Positions 54,457-63,857 of a stretch of DNA of 64,000 nucleotides are shown piece after piece; position 1 is the stretch's first letter; each line of letters begins with the position of its first letter. The stretch covers positions 186,001-250,000 of the forward strand of contig CAXXXM010000002.1 in assembly GCA_963663265.2 (NCBI GenBank), in the 5' to 3' direction. The DNA comes from JAEXOD01 sp963663265. GTDB taxonomy: Bacteria; Bacteroidota; Ignavibacteria; Ignavibacteriales; Melioribacteraceae. The notes beneath the pieces were generated by a model, which was given only the letters and a program-made list of their open reading frames with translations, did not search any database and was not told where the DNA came from. The translations under genes were made by a program, and so were the position numbers.

Positions 54457-54816
54457 TTAACTCCTAAACTTTTCCTTAATCTCCCAATAAATGCTTAAAC
54501 CAAATATCAAAAAAGTGATTGCATCAGTAAATTTCCAAAGAGTCTTCCCAAGATAAAATGGTAATATCGGATTAAAGACAATAACAATTATTCCGAAAAC
54601 CCACATCATAGGTGTAATTACCCCGTTTTTCTTATATTCATTATAAACACAATAAATAGATGCTGCCATTACTACAATTCTTACCACCTTGTAAAAATCA
54701 ACAGGGAATGTAAATAATGAAAAAATTAAAAATATTGCAGCAATAATTTTTACAGTTATACAAGTGTTTTTTATTACCCGTATATTATTTTTATTCTCAG
54801 GACTATTTATCATCAT
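54457..54816 (-). CDS. Small membrane protein, DUF6804-like
   Basis: 119 residues with four hydrophobic segments (~21-40, ~44-58, ~70-87, ~93-110) and the motif FNPILPFYLGKTLWKFTD between TM3 and TM4, as in DUF6804 proteins. Its start overlaps the OmpA-like gene's end by 14 bases, so it belongs to the same operon. No catalytic residues. It might be an accessory of the motor or an immunity-like membrane protein; both are guesses. Confidence 0.75.
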   Translation of the reverse strand: MMINSPENKNNIRVIKNTCITVKIIAAIFLIFSLFTFPVDFYKVVRIVVMAASIYCVYNEYKKNGVITPMMWVFGIIVIVFNPILPFYLGKTLWKFTDAITFLIFGLSIYWEIKEKFRS

Positions 54817-55465
54817 TAATTTTGAACTCTAAGAAGAATTGAATTCGTCTACTAGCTTCTTTATTTTCTTTTGTACTGTCTGTTGAGTTAGGGATAAAAT
54901 CGTATTGTGAATAACCAGATATAGATAATGTCCGGCTAGGCATATTTTCTCCACCTTGTCTAAAAGCGTCCCTAATTTTTATTTCATCTAAAATTCTAAC
55001 TACTGTTACAGCTCTATTTGCTGATAAATTCCAATTTCCAAATGGATCATAATTTATTGGACTACTATCCGTATGTCCTTCAACAATTAATCTTGCAAGC
55101 TTACCATATTCAGCATATTTAGCAATTACTTTACCAACTTTAATAATGAAGTCTTTACTTGCTGAGGATTTAAATTCTGATTTACCATTATCAAATAAGA
55201 ATGTTTCTTTAAAACTAATAATTTGATTTTTATCATCATTAATAATGGAACTAATAATTGAAGAATCTTTACCTAAACCATTTTTTAATTCAATCACAAA
55301 TTCATTTTGAGTATGTTTAATTTTTTGTAGTTTGTAGGCATCAGTTAAAAAAAAAGTAATCTGTTGTAATATAAGATATATAATTAATATAAATATAATT
55401 GATATTCCTAAATCGGAAAAAGTTGGCCAATAATTGAATTCCTTATTAAATTCTTCTTTCATCAT
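54803..55465 (-). CDS. MotB/OmpA-like peptidoglycan-binding stator protein (ZorB-like)
   Basis: 220 residues. Short cytoplasmic N-terminus, one membrane helix (~19-40) with an aspartate at its entrance (D18 in WPTFSDLGISI), where MotB/ZorB carry the ion-binding Asp. Residues ~84-216 are an OmpA-C domain: VEGHTDSS (D132), NWNLSANRAVTVVRIL (R151), SISGYSQ and NKEASRRIQF. It should anchor to peptidoglycan and form the inner core of an ion channel with the next protein. ATGA-type overlap with the channel gene, GGAGGG before the start. Confidence 0.88.
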   Translation of the reverse strand: MMKEEFNKEFNYWPTFSDLGISIIFILIIYLILQQITFFLTDAYKLQKIKHTQNEFVIELKNGLGKDSSIISSIINDDKNQIISFKETFLFDNGKSEFKSSASKDFIIKVGKVIAKYAEYGKLARLIVEGHTDSSPINYDPFGNWNLSANRAVTVVRILDEIKIRDAFRQGGENMPSRTLSISGYSQYDFIPNSTDSTKENKEASRRIQFFLEFKINDDK

Positions 55466-57168
55466 CCCTCCTTCTTAAATAACTTTTCCCACACTTTAAC
55501 AAACCAATTTTTTCGCATCTTTATGATATTGTAATTGATACTGCTTAATAATTGTTCTTGTCGACTAATTGCATCTATTAATAAAGAATCATTTCCCGAA
55601 CTTTTTTTGCTACTATTTTCAGCAATTCTCATTGTATCTATTTTCTTGTCCAAAGTATTAAGCACTTGCTCAAACTTACTAATAATTAACATAAAACCTT
55701 GATTAATTATTTCTTCTTGAGCTTTTTTATTCTCTTCAGCCAACTTTTGATAATTCTCTAAGATAACATTAAAATTGCTTTGAACCATAACTTGAATATT
55801 AGTAATGGCATTAACGCTAACGTCATTTATACTATCATAATTTTTTTGATAGGTCGCTTCTAAACTATTCAAACTCTGTTGTATAGCTAAATTATTTTTA
55901 TCGACATTTTCGGCTATTTGTTTAAAATATGATTCCGCATTTTTGTTGAAATCATTTAATAATGCAATCTGAACTTCTTTCACGTTTTTTAATGATACGT
56001 CAAGTTGTGCCATATTATTAACAGACAACTTGTTTACTTCATTCATGCTTTTTGATAGTGTATCAAAATTTGTGTTCAGTAGAGTAATGGTATCGTTAAT
56101 TTTATTTATTACTTTATTAAAATCGTTACTTAATTCGCTATTTTTATTAATAACGGTACTTACATCTGAATGCTGTAATTTTAATTGTTCAATCATGTTG
56201 GTCAAATTTTGTACAATTAGTTCGGTTTTATCAACAATTTTTGTTGAACCATCACCAATAGATGCAGCAATATTTTTATAGGTGCTTATTGCTCCCAATA
56301 TCTCTTCTTGAAATACTTTAATATTCTTAAAAGGTTCTATTACTTCCAATAATGATTTTTTCAGCGTGGCTGAAAAAGCTATTAAATTTTCATTTTGAGA
56401 ACTAACTGCTTTGCTGGCAATAACAAGCTTTTCGGCAATTTCGTTATTAAGTTTTAAATTTTGTTTTAATAATTCCGAGTAATTAATTTCTTTTTCTTCT
56501 TCTTCAAAAAAAAGTTTACGAATATCTGTTAAAAAATAACCGTTAATTTCATCCAATATATTAAAATATAATTTTTTAGATCTATTTAATTTATATATCA
56601 CAATTACAGATCCAGATATACCCATAATTGTTGTTGAAAAGGCAGTATTTATACCTGATAATACATCAATCAAACTATGCTGTAATACTTTTATATCTTC
56701 AACTGTTAAAGCACCACTGATAACCGATAGAGACATAGCTAAACCAGCTATTGTGCCTAGAAGCCCAAGCGAAATAAGTATATTTGAAATAAAAAAGGGA
56801 ATATGATAAGAGGGTAATCCGTTGGATTTATTTACACTATTAATACTTTCTAAATCAACTTTTACATTACTCGTTTTTTGAGAATATAAAGAATTAAATC
56901 TATTATAACTTACACCTGAAATTTTTTGATTATTAATTTTCTCAATAACAACTTCCAAATTTTTATCGATTAAATGTTCTTTAATAATTCTTACAAATGC
57001 TAAATGATTTTTTTCCTCGGCTTTCAACTTATAATTTGCAAAAACTATTCGAAAAAATCCAAAAACAGTTAATGTAATGATACTTATATTAATTGAAGTT
57101 GAAAGCCAACCACTGAAGAAAAAATTACTAATGCTGAATGCTTCACAAAATATTACATTATCTACCAT
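55462..57168 (-). CDS. MotA/TolQ/ExbB-type channel with long cytoplasmic tail (ZorA-like)
   Basis: 568 residues from ATG 57168 (GGAAGG upstream; ATG 57180 would add four). Three membrane helices: ~23-43, ~124-148 (ISNILISLGLLGTIAGLAMS) and ~171-192 (GINTAFSTTIMGISGSVIVI). The GLLGTIxGL and TAFSTTIMG motifs define the MotA/TolQ/ExbB proton-channel family. The remaining ~370 residues are a long coiled-coil-rich cytoplasmic tail, far longer than in TolQ, ExbB or MotA and like the tail of ZorA in Zorya defence. It pairs with the OmpA-like protein encoded next. Confidence 0.9.
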   Translation of the reverse strand: MVDNVIFCEAFSISNFFFSGWLSTSINISIITLTVFGFFRIVFANYKLKAEEKNHLAFVRIIKEHLIDKNLEVVIEKINNQKISGVSYNRFNSLYSQKTSNVKVDLESINSVNKSNGLPSYHIPFFISNILISLGLLGTIAGLAMSLSVISGALTVEDIKVLQHSLIDVLSGINTAFSTTIMGISGSVIVIYKLNRSKKLYFNILDEINGYFLTDIRKLFFEEEEKEINYSELLKQNLKLNNEIAEKLVIASKAVSSQNENLIAFSATLKKSLLEVIEPFKNIKVFQEEILGAISTYKNIAASIGDGSTKIVDKTELIVQNLTNMIEQLKLQHSDVSTVINKNSELSNDFNKVINKINDTITLLNTNFDTLSKSMNEVNKLSVNNMAQLDVSLKNVKEVQIALLNDFNKNAESYFKQIAENVDKNNLAIQQSLNSLEATYQKNYDSINDVSVNAITNIQVMVQSNFNVILENYQKLAEENKKAQEEIINQGFMLIISKFEQVLNTLDKKIDTMRIAENSSKKSSGNDSLLIDAISRQEQLLSSINYNIIKMRKNWFVKVWEKLFKKEG

Positions 57169-57182
57169 ATAACCTTCCATTA

Positions 57183-59192
57183 TTATATTTCTACTTTTAT
57201 TTTGTCTATATTATTAATTCTAAGATTAAATACACCTCTATTCACTACATCGCTTTTTAAACACGAAATCTGGAGATGTGATGATGGTTTTATTAAAATC
57301 GGATACTCCTTAAAATTACTTTTATTTATATTAATTTTAACATTATCCATATCTTCTATTCCATAAATACATAAAGGCTCAGAATTACTAATATTTTGAA
57401 TATTTGCAACAATAGAATCTTGTGTTTTCTTTTTCGGGTATGATATTTTAACATACTCCCTTTCACAATAAAACATACCAAACATGAAGCGTAGAAAAAG
57501 TAAGACTTTATTATTTGTATTTGTTAAAAACTCTACACCAATAGTGTAATCATATCTTGCTGATTTTTTTTGAAAAGCTGAATAGATATAATACTCAAAC
57601 TTGTTTTTGCTAATTTGTTTAACTTCACTTATTTTAATCTTTGTTCTTTCATCTATTACAGTCAATACATTTTCTTGCTTTGAAAGAATTATTTGATTTC
57701 CACCGTTAATTTCAATTTTTTTATACTCAAAATCCACTATTTCAATACATTCATCTTCAAAAACAATGGTGTCTGTTATTCTCTTTCTATATGGATAATA
57801 AAGAAAATATTCTCCTAAAATACTTCCCGCAGTATTCTCAAAATAAACACCTATACGATTAAGTATTATTTGATAGCTTCTAATTTGTTGAGCCTCATTT
57901 ATAAAATAAATTGGAATCACAATTTTTCTTTCTTTATTATTCTTAAATATCTGAGTATCAATCTCTAATTTATAGTTTATTAAATTTGTTTGTTTTGTAC
58001 TCATTATTTGAGCTTTATGACTTATATATTCATTAGGAATTTCAATTTGAGCTTTCCCTATTCCTATTGTCTGAAATTTAATATTTGCTTCAACTTTTTG
58101 TAAGAATATTTGTTCTTGATTGATATTTATTTCCGCAAATATTTTTTCAATGGTCAAACTATTGTATAGTATACTAAACTTTACCGGTATTTCTAAAACT
58201 TGGGCACCTTTTGCATCAACAACTATAATAACATGTGATAAATTCTTACTCTCATAAAATGCGGAATAATTAAACATTAAATAATAATTCATTCGCTCAT
58301 TAATAGTTTTTGTATCAATTATTTCCACAAATTTTGGGAATAACAATTTAACTTTTAAGTGATCCTTCATCGTAATTCGAAATAATTTATCTTGCCCTTT
58401 TTCTTTACCCTGTTGAAAAACATTGTAATTATTATCTATCAAAAAAATATTATTATTAAATTGGTTGATAAAATTGCCTTTGTTATCTTGAAACATAAAA
58501 TATTTATCAGAGCTATCAAATGTGGAAAAAAACCTGTTTAATGTAGGCATTTCCATTATTTTAGAACAGCCCGTTTTGTTAATAATTTTAACATAATCAG
58601 CCGTATTTGAATTAATATATACAATATTCTCATTTCCCTGTTCGGGAATAAAGATTTCCAAATTCTCGTTTTTACAAAAGTATACATTATGTTTACGTTT
58701 GATTTTCAAATCTAACGTTTTGGTTTTTTTTATTTTATTATCATAATTTATTTTTCCACTTTCATGAATGGCAAAATGCACCTTTTGCTTTAATGGAAGC
58801 CCAACATTAGTTTTAATAAGAAAAGAAAAACTATAATAACTTTCTTGTAATTCTGTAAAATCAAGTATTACAGAAAGCGGTGTTATGCTTTCACTTTTAA
58901 TTTCAGTATTTGTTACTTCTAATATTTTAATTTCTGTATCATTAAAATTTTCATCTATTAAAACATTGGTTACAAAATAATTAATTGTGGTTGCATTTAT
59001 TATATTAACAGTAAACATTTGTTCTTTTGGAAATAAAGCCCCATAATGCTTTTCACTTTCTTCAACAATTAATGCATTTTGAAATATTTTTATTCCCTTA
59101 GGAAAACCATAATACTCAGTTTCAGCTACTTCCTTTTCCCCAAAAGGATCGTATAACCTTTCATATTCTTTTATTATTTCATTTCTAATCAT
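57183..59192 (-). CDS. Large beta-rich protein of the motor operon, unknown
   Basis: 669 residues, no signal peptide, no membrane helix, no recognised motif; predicted mostly beta by residue pattern. It opens MIRNEIIKEYERLYDPFGEK and looks like several beta-sandwich modules in a row (for example KQKVHFAIHESGKI, LKVKLLFPKFVEII, VKISYPKKKTQDSIVANIQN). Cytoplasmic by default. It sits between the protease gene (3 bases upstream) and the channel gene, so it may be the cytoplasmic adaptor or sensor. Function not assignable. Confidence 0.8.
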   Translation of the reverse strand: MIRNEIIKEYERLYDPFGEKEVAETEYYGFPKGIKIFQNALIVEESEKHYGALFPKEQMFTVNIINATTINYFVTNVLIDENFNDTEIKILEVTNTEIKSESITPLSVILDFTELQESYYSFSFLIKTNVGLPLKQKVHFAIHESGKINYDNKIKKTKTLDLKIKRKHNVYFCKNENLEIFIPEQGNENIVYINSNTADYVKIINKTGCSKIMEMPTLNRFFSTFDSSDKYFMFQDNKGNFINQFNNNIFLIDNNYNVFQQGKEKGQDKLFRITMKDHLKVKLLFPKFVEIIDTKTINERMNYYLMFNYSAFYESKNLSHVIIVVDAKGAQVLEIPVKFSILYNSLTIEKIFAEININQEQIFLQKVEANIKFQTIGIGKAQIEIPNEYISHKAQIMSTKQTNLINYKLEIDTQIFKNNKERKIVIPIYFINEAQQIRSYQIILNRIGVYFENTAGSILGEYFLYYPYRKRITDTIVFEDECIEIVDFEYKKIEINGGNQIILSKQENVLTVIDERTKIKISEVKQISKNKFEYYIYSAFQKKSARYDYTIGVEFLTNTNNKVLLFLRFMFGMFYCEREYVKISYPKKKTQDSIVANIQNISNSEPLCIYGIEDMDNVKININKSNFKEYPILIKPSSHLQISCLKSDVVNRGVFNLRINNIDKIKVEI

Positions 59193-59195
59193 TTT

Positions 59196-60065
59196 TTAGT
59201 CCAGAAAATATTTTTTCACAACTGAAATCGGTCTCGCAAAACCAATATTATCAGCTCCTTGTATTTTTGATGTAATAACACCTAACACTTGCCCCATTTC
59301 AGGATCAATTAACGGACCTCCGCTGTTTCCCGAATTAACTGCGGCATCAATTTGATACCAGCCCATTTCACCTTGCTGCATTCTTCTAACAGAACTTACA
59401 ATTCCCTTTGTTAAAGTTAGCTCATTACCCAATGCACTGCCTAACGGGAACCCCATAACCATTATCGGTTTACCTATCTTAACATCTTCGTTAATACCAA
59501 GTTCTATTGGTTTTACTTCATCTGGTTTCTCGGCATTTAATAAAGCTATATCTAAATCTTCATTACTTTTATTTACCTTTGCTAAAGTATAATTACCGTT
59601 AAAATATGTTATCATTACTGCATCGCTACCATGTATTACATGTTCGTTGGTTAAAATATCACCGCTGTTACTAATCACAAAACCTGTACCACTTTGTTTT
59701 GCATAAAACATATTATCATCATAATCCACAGATCCTCCTTCAATATAAACTACAGCTTTTGCCCATTCTCCAATTTCACCTTCTGGTAAATCAATTGCAC
59801 CTCTTTCCTGCTTGTTAAATTTCCCTTTTCCTTTTTTTTCTGATGCATATTTTTCTTTATATTTATCTTCATTATAGTTTACCTTTCTATTTTTACTTCC
59901 AATTAAAATAAGGATTATTATAAAAACGAAAACACTCACTACTCCGATAATTATTAATTCCCTATTATCTTTTTTTGGTGTCTTGTAAACATCTCCCTTT
60001 GGCTTTTCATCCCACTTTTTAGTGGGGATTATATTTTTCTTTGGTATATATTTTGGTAATTTCAT
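59196..60065 (-). CDS. Membrane-anchored trypsin-like (HtrA-type) serine protease without PDZ
   Basis: 289 residues: a basic 34-residue cytoplasmic N-terminus, one membrane helix (~36-57), a lysine-rich linker, and a trypsin-like domain (~100-289). Catalytic triad: H142 in LTNEHVIHG, D172 in NEDLDIALL, S248 in VNSGNSGGPL. The oxyanion region looks intact, so it should be active, with the protease domain outside the cytoplasm. There is no PDZ domain, unlike DegP/DegS. One base separates it from the preceding coiled-coil gene. Confidence 0.92.
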   Translation of the reverse strand: MKLPKYIPKKNIIPTKKWDEKPKGDVYKTPKKDNRELIIIGVVSVFVFIIILILIGSKNRKVNYNEDKYKEKYASEKKGKGKFNKQERGAIDLPEGEIGEWAKAVVYIEGGSVDYDDNMFYAKQSGTGFVISNSGDILTNEHVIHGSDAVMITYFNGNYTLAKVNKSNEDLDIALLNAEKPDEVKPIELGINEDVKIGKPIMVMGFPLGSALGNELTLTKGIVSSVRRMQQGEMGWYQIDAAVNSGNSGGPLIDPEMGQVLGVITSKIQGADNIGFARPISVVKKYFLD

Positions 60066-60066
60066 T

Positions 60067-61365
60067 CTAATCTTTTTTATTTATTTTGAAATAATAATAA
60101 CCAAGATTGGATACTACATTAACTATTTTTGATTCGTTTTCTGACTTACCGCTTTTTAATATACCTATTGCAAAACTAAGTAAGTTATAGATATAAGATG
60201 AACTCTCTTCAATGAAAATATCGTTTGAAATTATTTCATCTTCTGAGATACTGTTATTTAGCAAATCCTTAAATGTTTGGGTTTGGTTTATTAAATCGTT
60301 ATGATTGATAAGTTTACTAAATAACTGCTCTTCTTCATTATTTATATACCAATACAAAAACTCCATAATTACTTCGTCTTTTGTATTTGCTGTTAAATTG
60401 CTGTACTGAGCACGTATATTTTTTTCTTGTTCTTTAGATTTAATTTCTTTGTCACTTATTGTTTTTTCAAGTTCAGTATTCTTATTTCCTAAAGTTTCTA
60501 TTGTATTAATTTTTTCATTAAGTTCGACTTTCTTCATTTCTAATTCATTTCTTAACTGAGTGTTTTCAGCTTCAAATTTTGAGAGTTTGCTTTTCAAATT
60601 ATAGAATTGTTCATCTTTTGCTTTACTTACATTTTCTATATCTTCATATTTTTTATTAATTTCTTCATATTTCTTTTTAAATGTGTTTGATTCATATTCA
60701 GCATCTCTTTTTTCTTTCTCAAGTTTTTGCATTTCGGCTTTTAAGCTTTTTTCTAATTCATTTTGCCCATACTTAGACTGAGAAACTTTTTCCAATGCAG
60801 CTTTTGTATTTGTTAATTCTTCTTTTAATTTATAATTGTCAACTTTTAATTTTTGTATTTCGGCATTATTATCCTTTACAGCCGGTTTTGGTGTTTCTTT
60901 TTGGTAATTGTACGATTCCTGACTTATTCCCCGACTTGGGTAATATGTTTTTTTTTCTATATTTTCACGTTCGTTTGTATCTTTTAAATGACCCTTTGTA
61001 GTGCTATGTGTTTCTCTAACTTGGTTATTGTCATTTATTATTTGTATCATATTTGAATCATTTGTTATAACTTTTACAAATATGTGATAAATAACTTCAT
61101 CCAGCCCGCAAATCTCAATAGTTTCAGGCGGTTTTTCGTGTATTGAATTAAAAAAGTTTTCGTCAACTTGAAAAATTCTTTGTTTACTCGTAAATTCTTC
61201 TGTAAATGAAAAATCAGAACCATAATTACTAAGTAAATTAAATTTTTTGTTGTTTATTTTTATTACTTTTATTTTGCCTGTTTTATCAGTTATTGTACAA
61301 TTGTATGTCCCTTCATCTACAATTTTTATTTCTAAATCCCTATTTTTCATTTCGGGTAGTGCCAT
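60067..61365 (-). CDS. Coiled-coil protein of the motor operon
   Basis: 432 residues from the ATG at 61365, preceded by AGGG; an ATG at 61428 is also open but gives an unlikely leader. A beta-rich N-terminal domain (~1-115), a linker, a long coiled coil (~165-330, with NELEKSLKAEMQKLEKEKRD) and a helical C-terminal domain (~335-430). No membrane helix. It could oligomerise and contact the channel's coiled tail; that is inference from shape and neighbourhood. Confidence 0.78.
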   Translation of the reverse strand: MALPEMKNRDLEIKIVDEGTYNCTITDKTGKIKVIKINNKKFNLLSNYGSDFSFTEEFTSKQRIFQVDENFFNSIHEKPPETIEICGLDEVIYHIFVKVITNDSNMIQIINDNNQVRETHSTTKGHLKDTNERENIEKKTYYPSRGISQESYNYQKETPKPAVKDNNAEIQKLKVDNYKLKEELTNTKAALEKVSQSKYGQNELEKSLKAEMQKLEKEKRDAEYESNTFKKKYEEINKKYEDIENVSKAKDEQFYNLKSKLSKFEAENTQLRNELEMKKVELNEKINTIETLGNKNTELEKTISDKEIKSKEQEKNIRAQYSNLTANTKDEVIMEFLYWYINNEEEQLFSKLINHNDLINQTQTFKDLLNNSISEDEIISNDIFIEESSSYIYNLLSFAIGILKSGKSENESKIVNVVSNLGYYYFKINKKD

Positions 61366-61429
61366 ATTATTTCCCTGTCGTAATAAAGTTTGGTTTTTAC
61401 AATTGTAATTTCTCAATAAAAAAATCATT

Positions 61430-61981
61430 CTATAGATTTAATGAAACATAAACTTCACTTTTAAAAACGAACTGTTTACTTTTTTTGTGAATTATTCCAC
61501 CATAAACCAATTTAACAATTGTCCCGTTCGGCTTATCGGATTTTACACTTAATACATCCTTATGCTTAAAACTGTTAAAACTAATTCTACCTTCAACAAA
61601 GTTGCTGTAATTTAGTTCGGGATCATATTCATAACCTACATTTTTGAGTATTTGATTTAAGTCATAAAAAGCATCCTTAATATTGTTATTACTTATTAAT
61701 GCAAGTTCAACAGAACGAAAATCAGTATAAAATCTGTTAAAATTAAATTCCTCATCATTTAATGATTCATTATTTATAAATTTATTAAATGTCATATTAA
61801 AGGAGATATTCAAATTATATATATTGATAATTTTTCTTAAATCACCTAAATATCCATATTTTATTTTATATCTTTTATAAAGTATCAACTCTAATTTTCT
61901 TGAAGAATATACTTTTTCTTTATCATTTTTATTTTGCTCAAGACGATTAATATAATAATTAAAAAACACTTCCTTATACAA
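61430..61981 (-). CDS. Protein with GrpE-like C-terminal head
   Basis: 183 residues, start TTG at 61981 directly after the upstream stop, with GAGGG upstream. The N-terminal ~90 residues are helical and polar. From ~100 the order of features follows the GrpE head: a helix ending in LKNVGYEYDPEL, then GRISFNSFKHKDV (compare the GExFDPxxHEAV block) and NGTIVKLVYGGIIHKKSK followed by a VYVSL end (compare the GxV--v---Gy--nGr-lR-a-V-V end). GrpE is the nucleotide exchange factor of Hsp70. Judged by eye; the match is suggestive, not proven. Confidence 0.7.
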   Translation of the reverse strand: MYKEVFFNYYINRLEQNKNDKEKVYSSRKLELILYKRYKIKYGYLGDLRKIINIYNLNISFNMTFNKFINNESLNDEEFNFNRFYTDFRSVELALISNNNIKDAFYDLNQILKNVGYEYDPELNYSNFVEGRISFNSFKHKDVLSVKSDKPNGTIVKLVYGGIIHKKSKQFVFKSEVYVSLNL

Positions 61982-62968
61982 TTAAAAACCCTCATATTTT
62001 GAATTTTTATTATTATTACTTACTGTAACAAGTGTTTTTAGTTCTTCAATAGCACAAATTACCTGCGAGAAATTTATCTCGGGCATTATTATTTTAGTAG
62101 GTAATTCGGATAATAACTGGTTAATTTCAGAAATACTTTCAATCACTTTATCTTCATTTACGTTAGGTTTTTGGTAATTGTTAAAAGTCTCATAAATCTC
62201 CTTCATTAACTCTTTTATCTTTTCAATATGTGTGGTACCGGCACTTTTATTAATAAATTGAAGATCAAGTAGTTGATCATTTGTATCTTTAATTACATTT
62301 AATTTGCTCATAATATTTGATAACTGCAACTCGATAGAATCAAAGCCAATCGGCTTAATAGGCAATTCTTTATTATGGTCATTTTGCAATCCAGACTTTC
62401 TATGTCCTGTATTTTCATTAGAGTAATTAGTATTAGGTTGCATATTTTTATTGTATATGTTACTTGAGTGGTCTTTTCTTTTTTTAAGTATAATTACTAA
62501 TACAATTAAATTTAATATTAAAATTATTCCAAGTAAAATATTAGGAATAGATAATAGCTTAATTTTTTCGCTATTTTGTTTCGTATCGGTAATCTTAAAA
62601 AAAGTGTCATTAATAAATTCTTTATTAATTGACTCCTCTTTTTTGTAATTCATTAGAACTAAATTTTTTTGAACCAAGCCACCTTGTTGAATTTTTTTTA
62701 TCAGTTCATTAATATTTTCACTAATACTTAATTTATCATAAACACCAGTATTTTTAATGAAAATTTCAGCCGATTTGTTAATTGCATCTGATTCAAATTT
62801 CCAGTTTCCATCGATAAGGTCAAGTTTGTACTGTTGGAAATTATCATTTGAATAAACCGATATTTTAATCTTATTATCACTTTCATCCTGAATAATTATA
62901 GCATTTTCTTGAGCATAAATAATCTTACTTAGAATAACAAGAAGGTAAACAACAATATTAATTTTCAT
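61982..62968 (-). CDS. Signal-peptide, single-TM protein of the motor operon
   Basis: 328 residues: signal peptide (1-19, ending IYAQ), a periplasmic beta-rich domain (~20-135), one membrane helix (~142-162), then a ~165-residue cytoplasmic tail rich in coiled-coil-like helices (LSNIMSKLNVIKDTNDQLLD, VICAIEELKTLV). A transmembrane signal-transducing layout. No family recognised. Adjacent genes touch on both sides. Confidence 0.8.
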   Translation of the reverse strand: MKINIVVYLLVILSKIIYAQENAIIIQDESDNKIKISVYSNDNFQQYKLDLIDGNWKFESDAINKSAEIFIKNTGVYDKLSISENINELIKKIQQGGLVQKNLVLMNYKKEESINKEFINDTFFKITDTKQNSEKIKLLSIPNILLGIILILNLIVLVIILKKRKDHSSNIYNKNMQPNTNYSNENTGHRKSGLQNDHNKELPIKPIGFDSIELQLSNIMSKLNVIKDTNDQLLDLQFINKSAGTTHIEKIKELMKEIYETFNNYQKPNVNEDKVIESISEINQLLSELPTKIIMPEINFSQVICAIEELKTLVTVSNNNKNSKYEGF

Positions 62969-62969
62969 A

Positions 62970-63857
62970 TCACACCATATAAATTAAATTTGGAAGACTT
63001 ATACTTTCTTTTTTTAATATCTCTTGTTTATCATTAAAAAGATAACACACACCTGAATAATTAAACGAAAAATCATATTTCAAATAATATTGTTCTTCTT
63101 TTGTAGAATTATTGGCTCTAATATTAAAATTAGCCAATTCCACAAGAAGTGAATTATAACTTTTGGAATAAATCTTAAATATAAATTCCGAATGGTTTAC
63201 AGGCACACTGAAAGAAAGATAAGACGAAACTGGTATTTCAGTATTTTCGTGTAGCAAAGTTTTCCATTCTCCATGTATAAAAACTCCCATACAAGAGTTG
63301 AATTCATATTTTAATTCTTCCTCATTATCTAAATGTTTAATAATTAGATTAAAATAATCATTAAGAGTTAAATTAGAATTAATAATTTGTTTAATTTTAT
63401 ATCTTTTTTTTGAGTACTCATGATTTTTCGAATCATATTTTTCATATTTATCCATCAACAAAGTAAATATAAATTCACGAAGAAAAACAATTTTACAATT
63501 TTTGGGATTTTCTTTGTCAGTTGGTGTGTTATATAGTTTATCAAAAATACTTGTTAATATCCACTCTGGGAAATTATTAGGCAAGATCACAAACATTGTT
63601 TCAATATTATTTGAATTTATTTTTTGATAAAAAGAATCGATAAATTTATATGCAATTTCTTGATTTTTTAATAACGTTAGTTTATTGTGAATATTGCGAA
63701 AATAGTACCCCTTTTCATTATCATTTTTAGTAAAACAAATACTATTAAAATTCATATCAATAAAAAAATCGCCCCATGTTTCTTCTATTCTTTTGTTTTT
63801 TGTCGAAACAGTTATTGATTTAATATTTTCTTCTAACAAACTAATTACTTTATGCAT
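62970..63857 (-). CDS. Cytoplasmic protein with weak Hsp70-like beta region, unknown
   Basis: 295 residues from the ATG at 63857; the frame can be read from a TTG at 63863. The ATG overlaps the upstream gene's stop by 8 bases. No signal peptide or helix. The middle (MFVILPNNFPEWILTSIFDK, then a NCKIVFLREF strand) recalls the strand-helix layout of actin/Hsp70 domains, and the end (FSVPVNHSEFIFKIYSKS, YYLKYDFSFNYSGVCYLF) recalls the Hsp70 substrate-binding beta domain. No nucleotide-binding loop is seen, so it is at best a degenerate relative. Low-confidence resemblance. Confidence 0.6.
   Translation of the reverse strand: MHKVISLLEENIKSITVSTKNKRIEETWGDFFIDMNFNSICFTKNDNEKGYYFRNIHNKLTLLKNQEIAYKFIDSFYQKINSNNIETMFVILPNNFPEWILTSIFDKLYNTPTDKENPKNCKIVFLREFIFTLLMDKYEKYDSKNHEYSKKRYKIKQIINSNLTLNDYFNLIIKHLDNEEELKYEFNSCMGVFIHGEWKTLLHENTEIPVSSYLSFSVPVNHSEFIFKIYSKSYNSLLVELANFNIRANNSTKEEQYYLKYDFSFNYSGVCYLFNDKQEILKKESISLPNLIYMV

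Noticed and set aside
54803..57168. Flagellar stator MotA/MotB
   Set aside because: No other flagellar genes, three rather than four membrane helices, and a very long tail unlike MotA.
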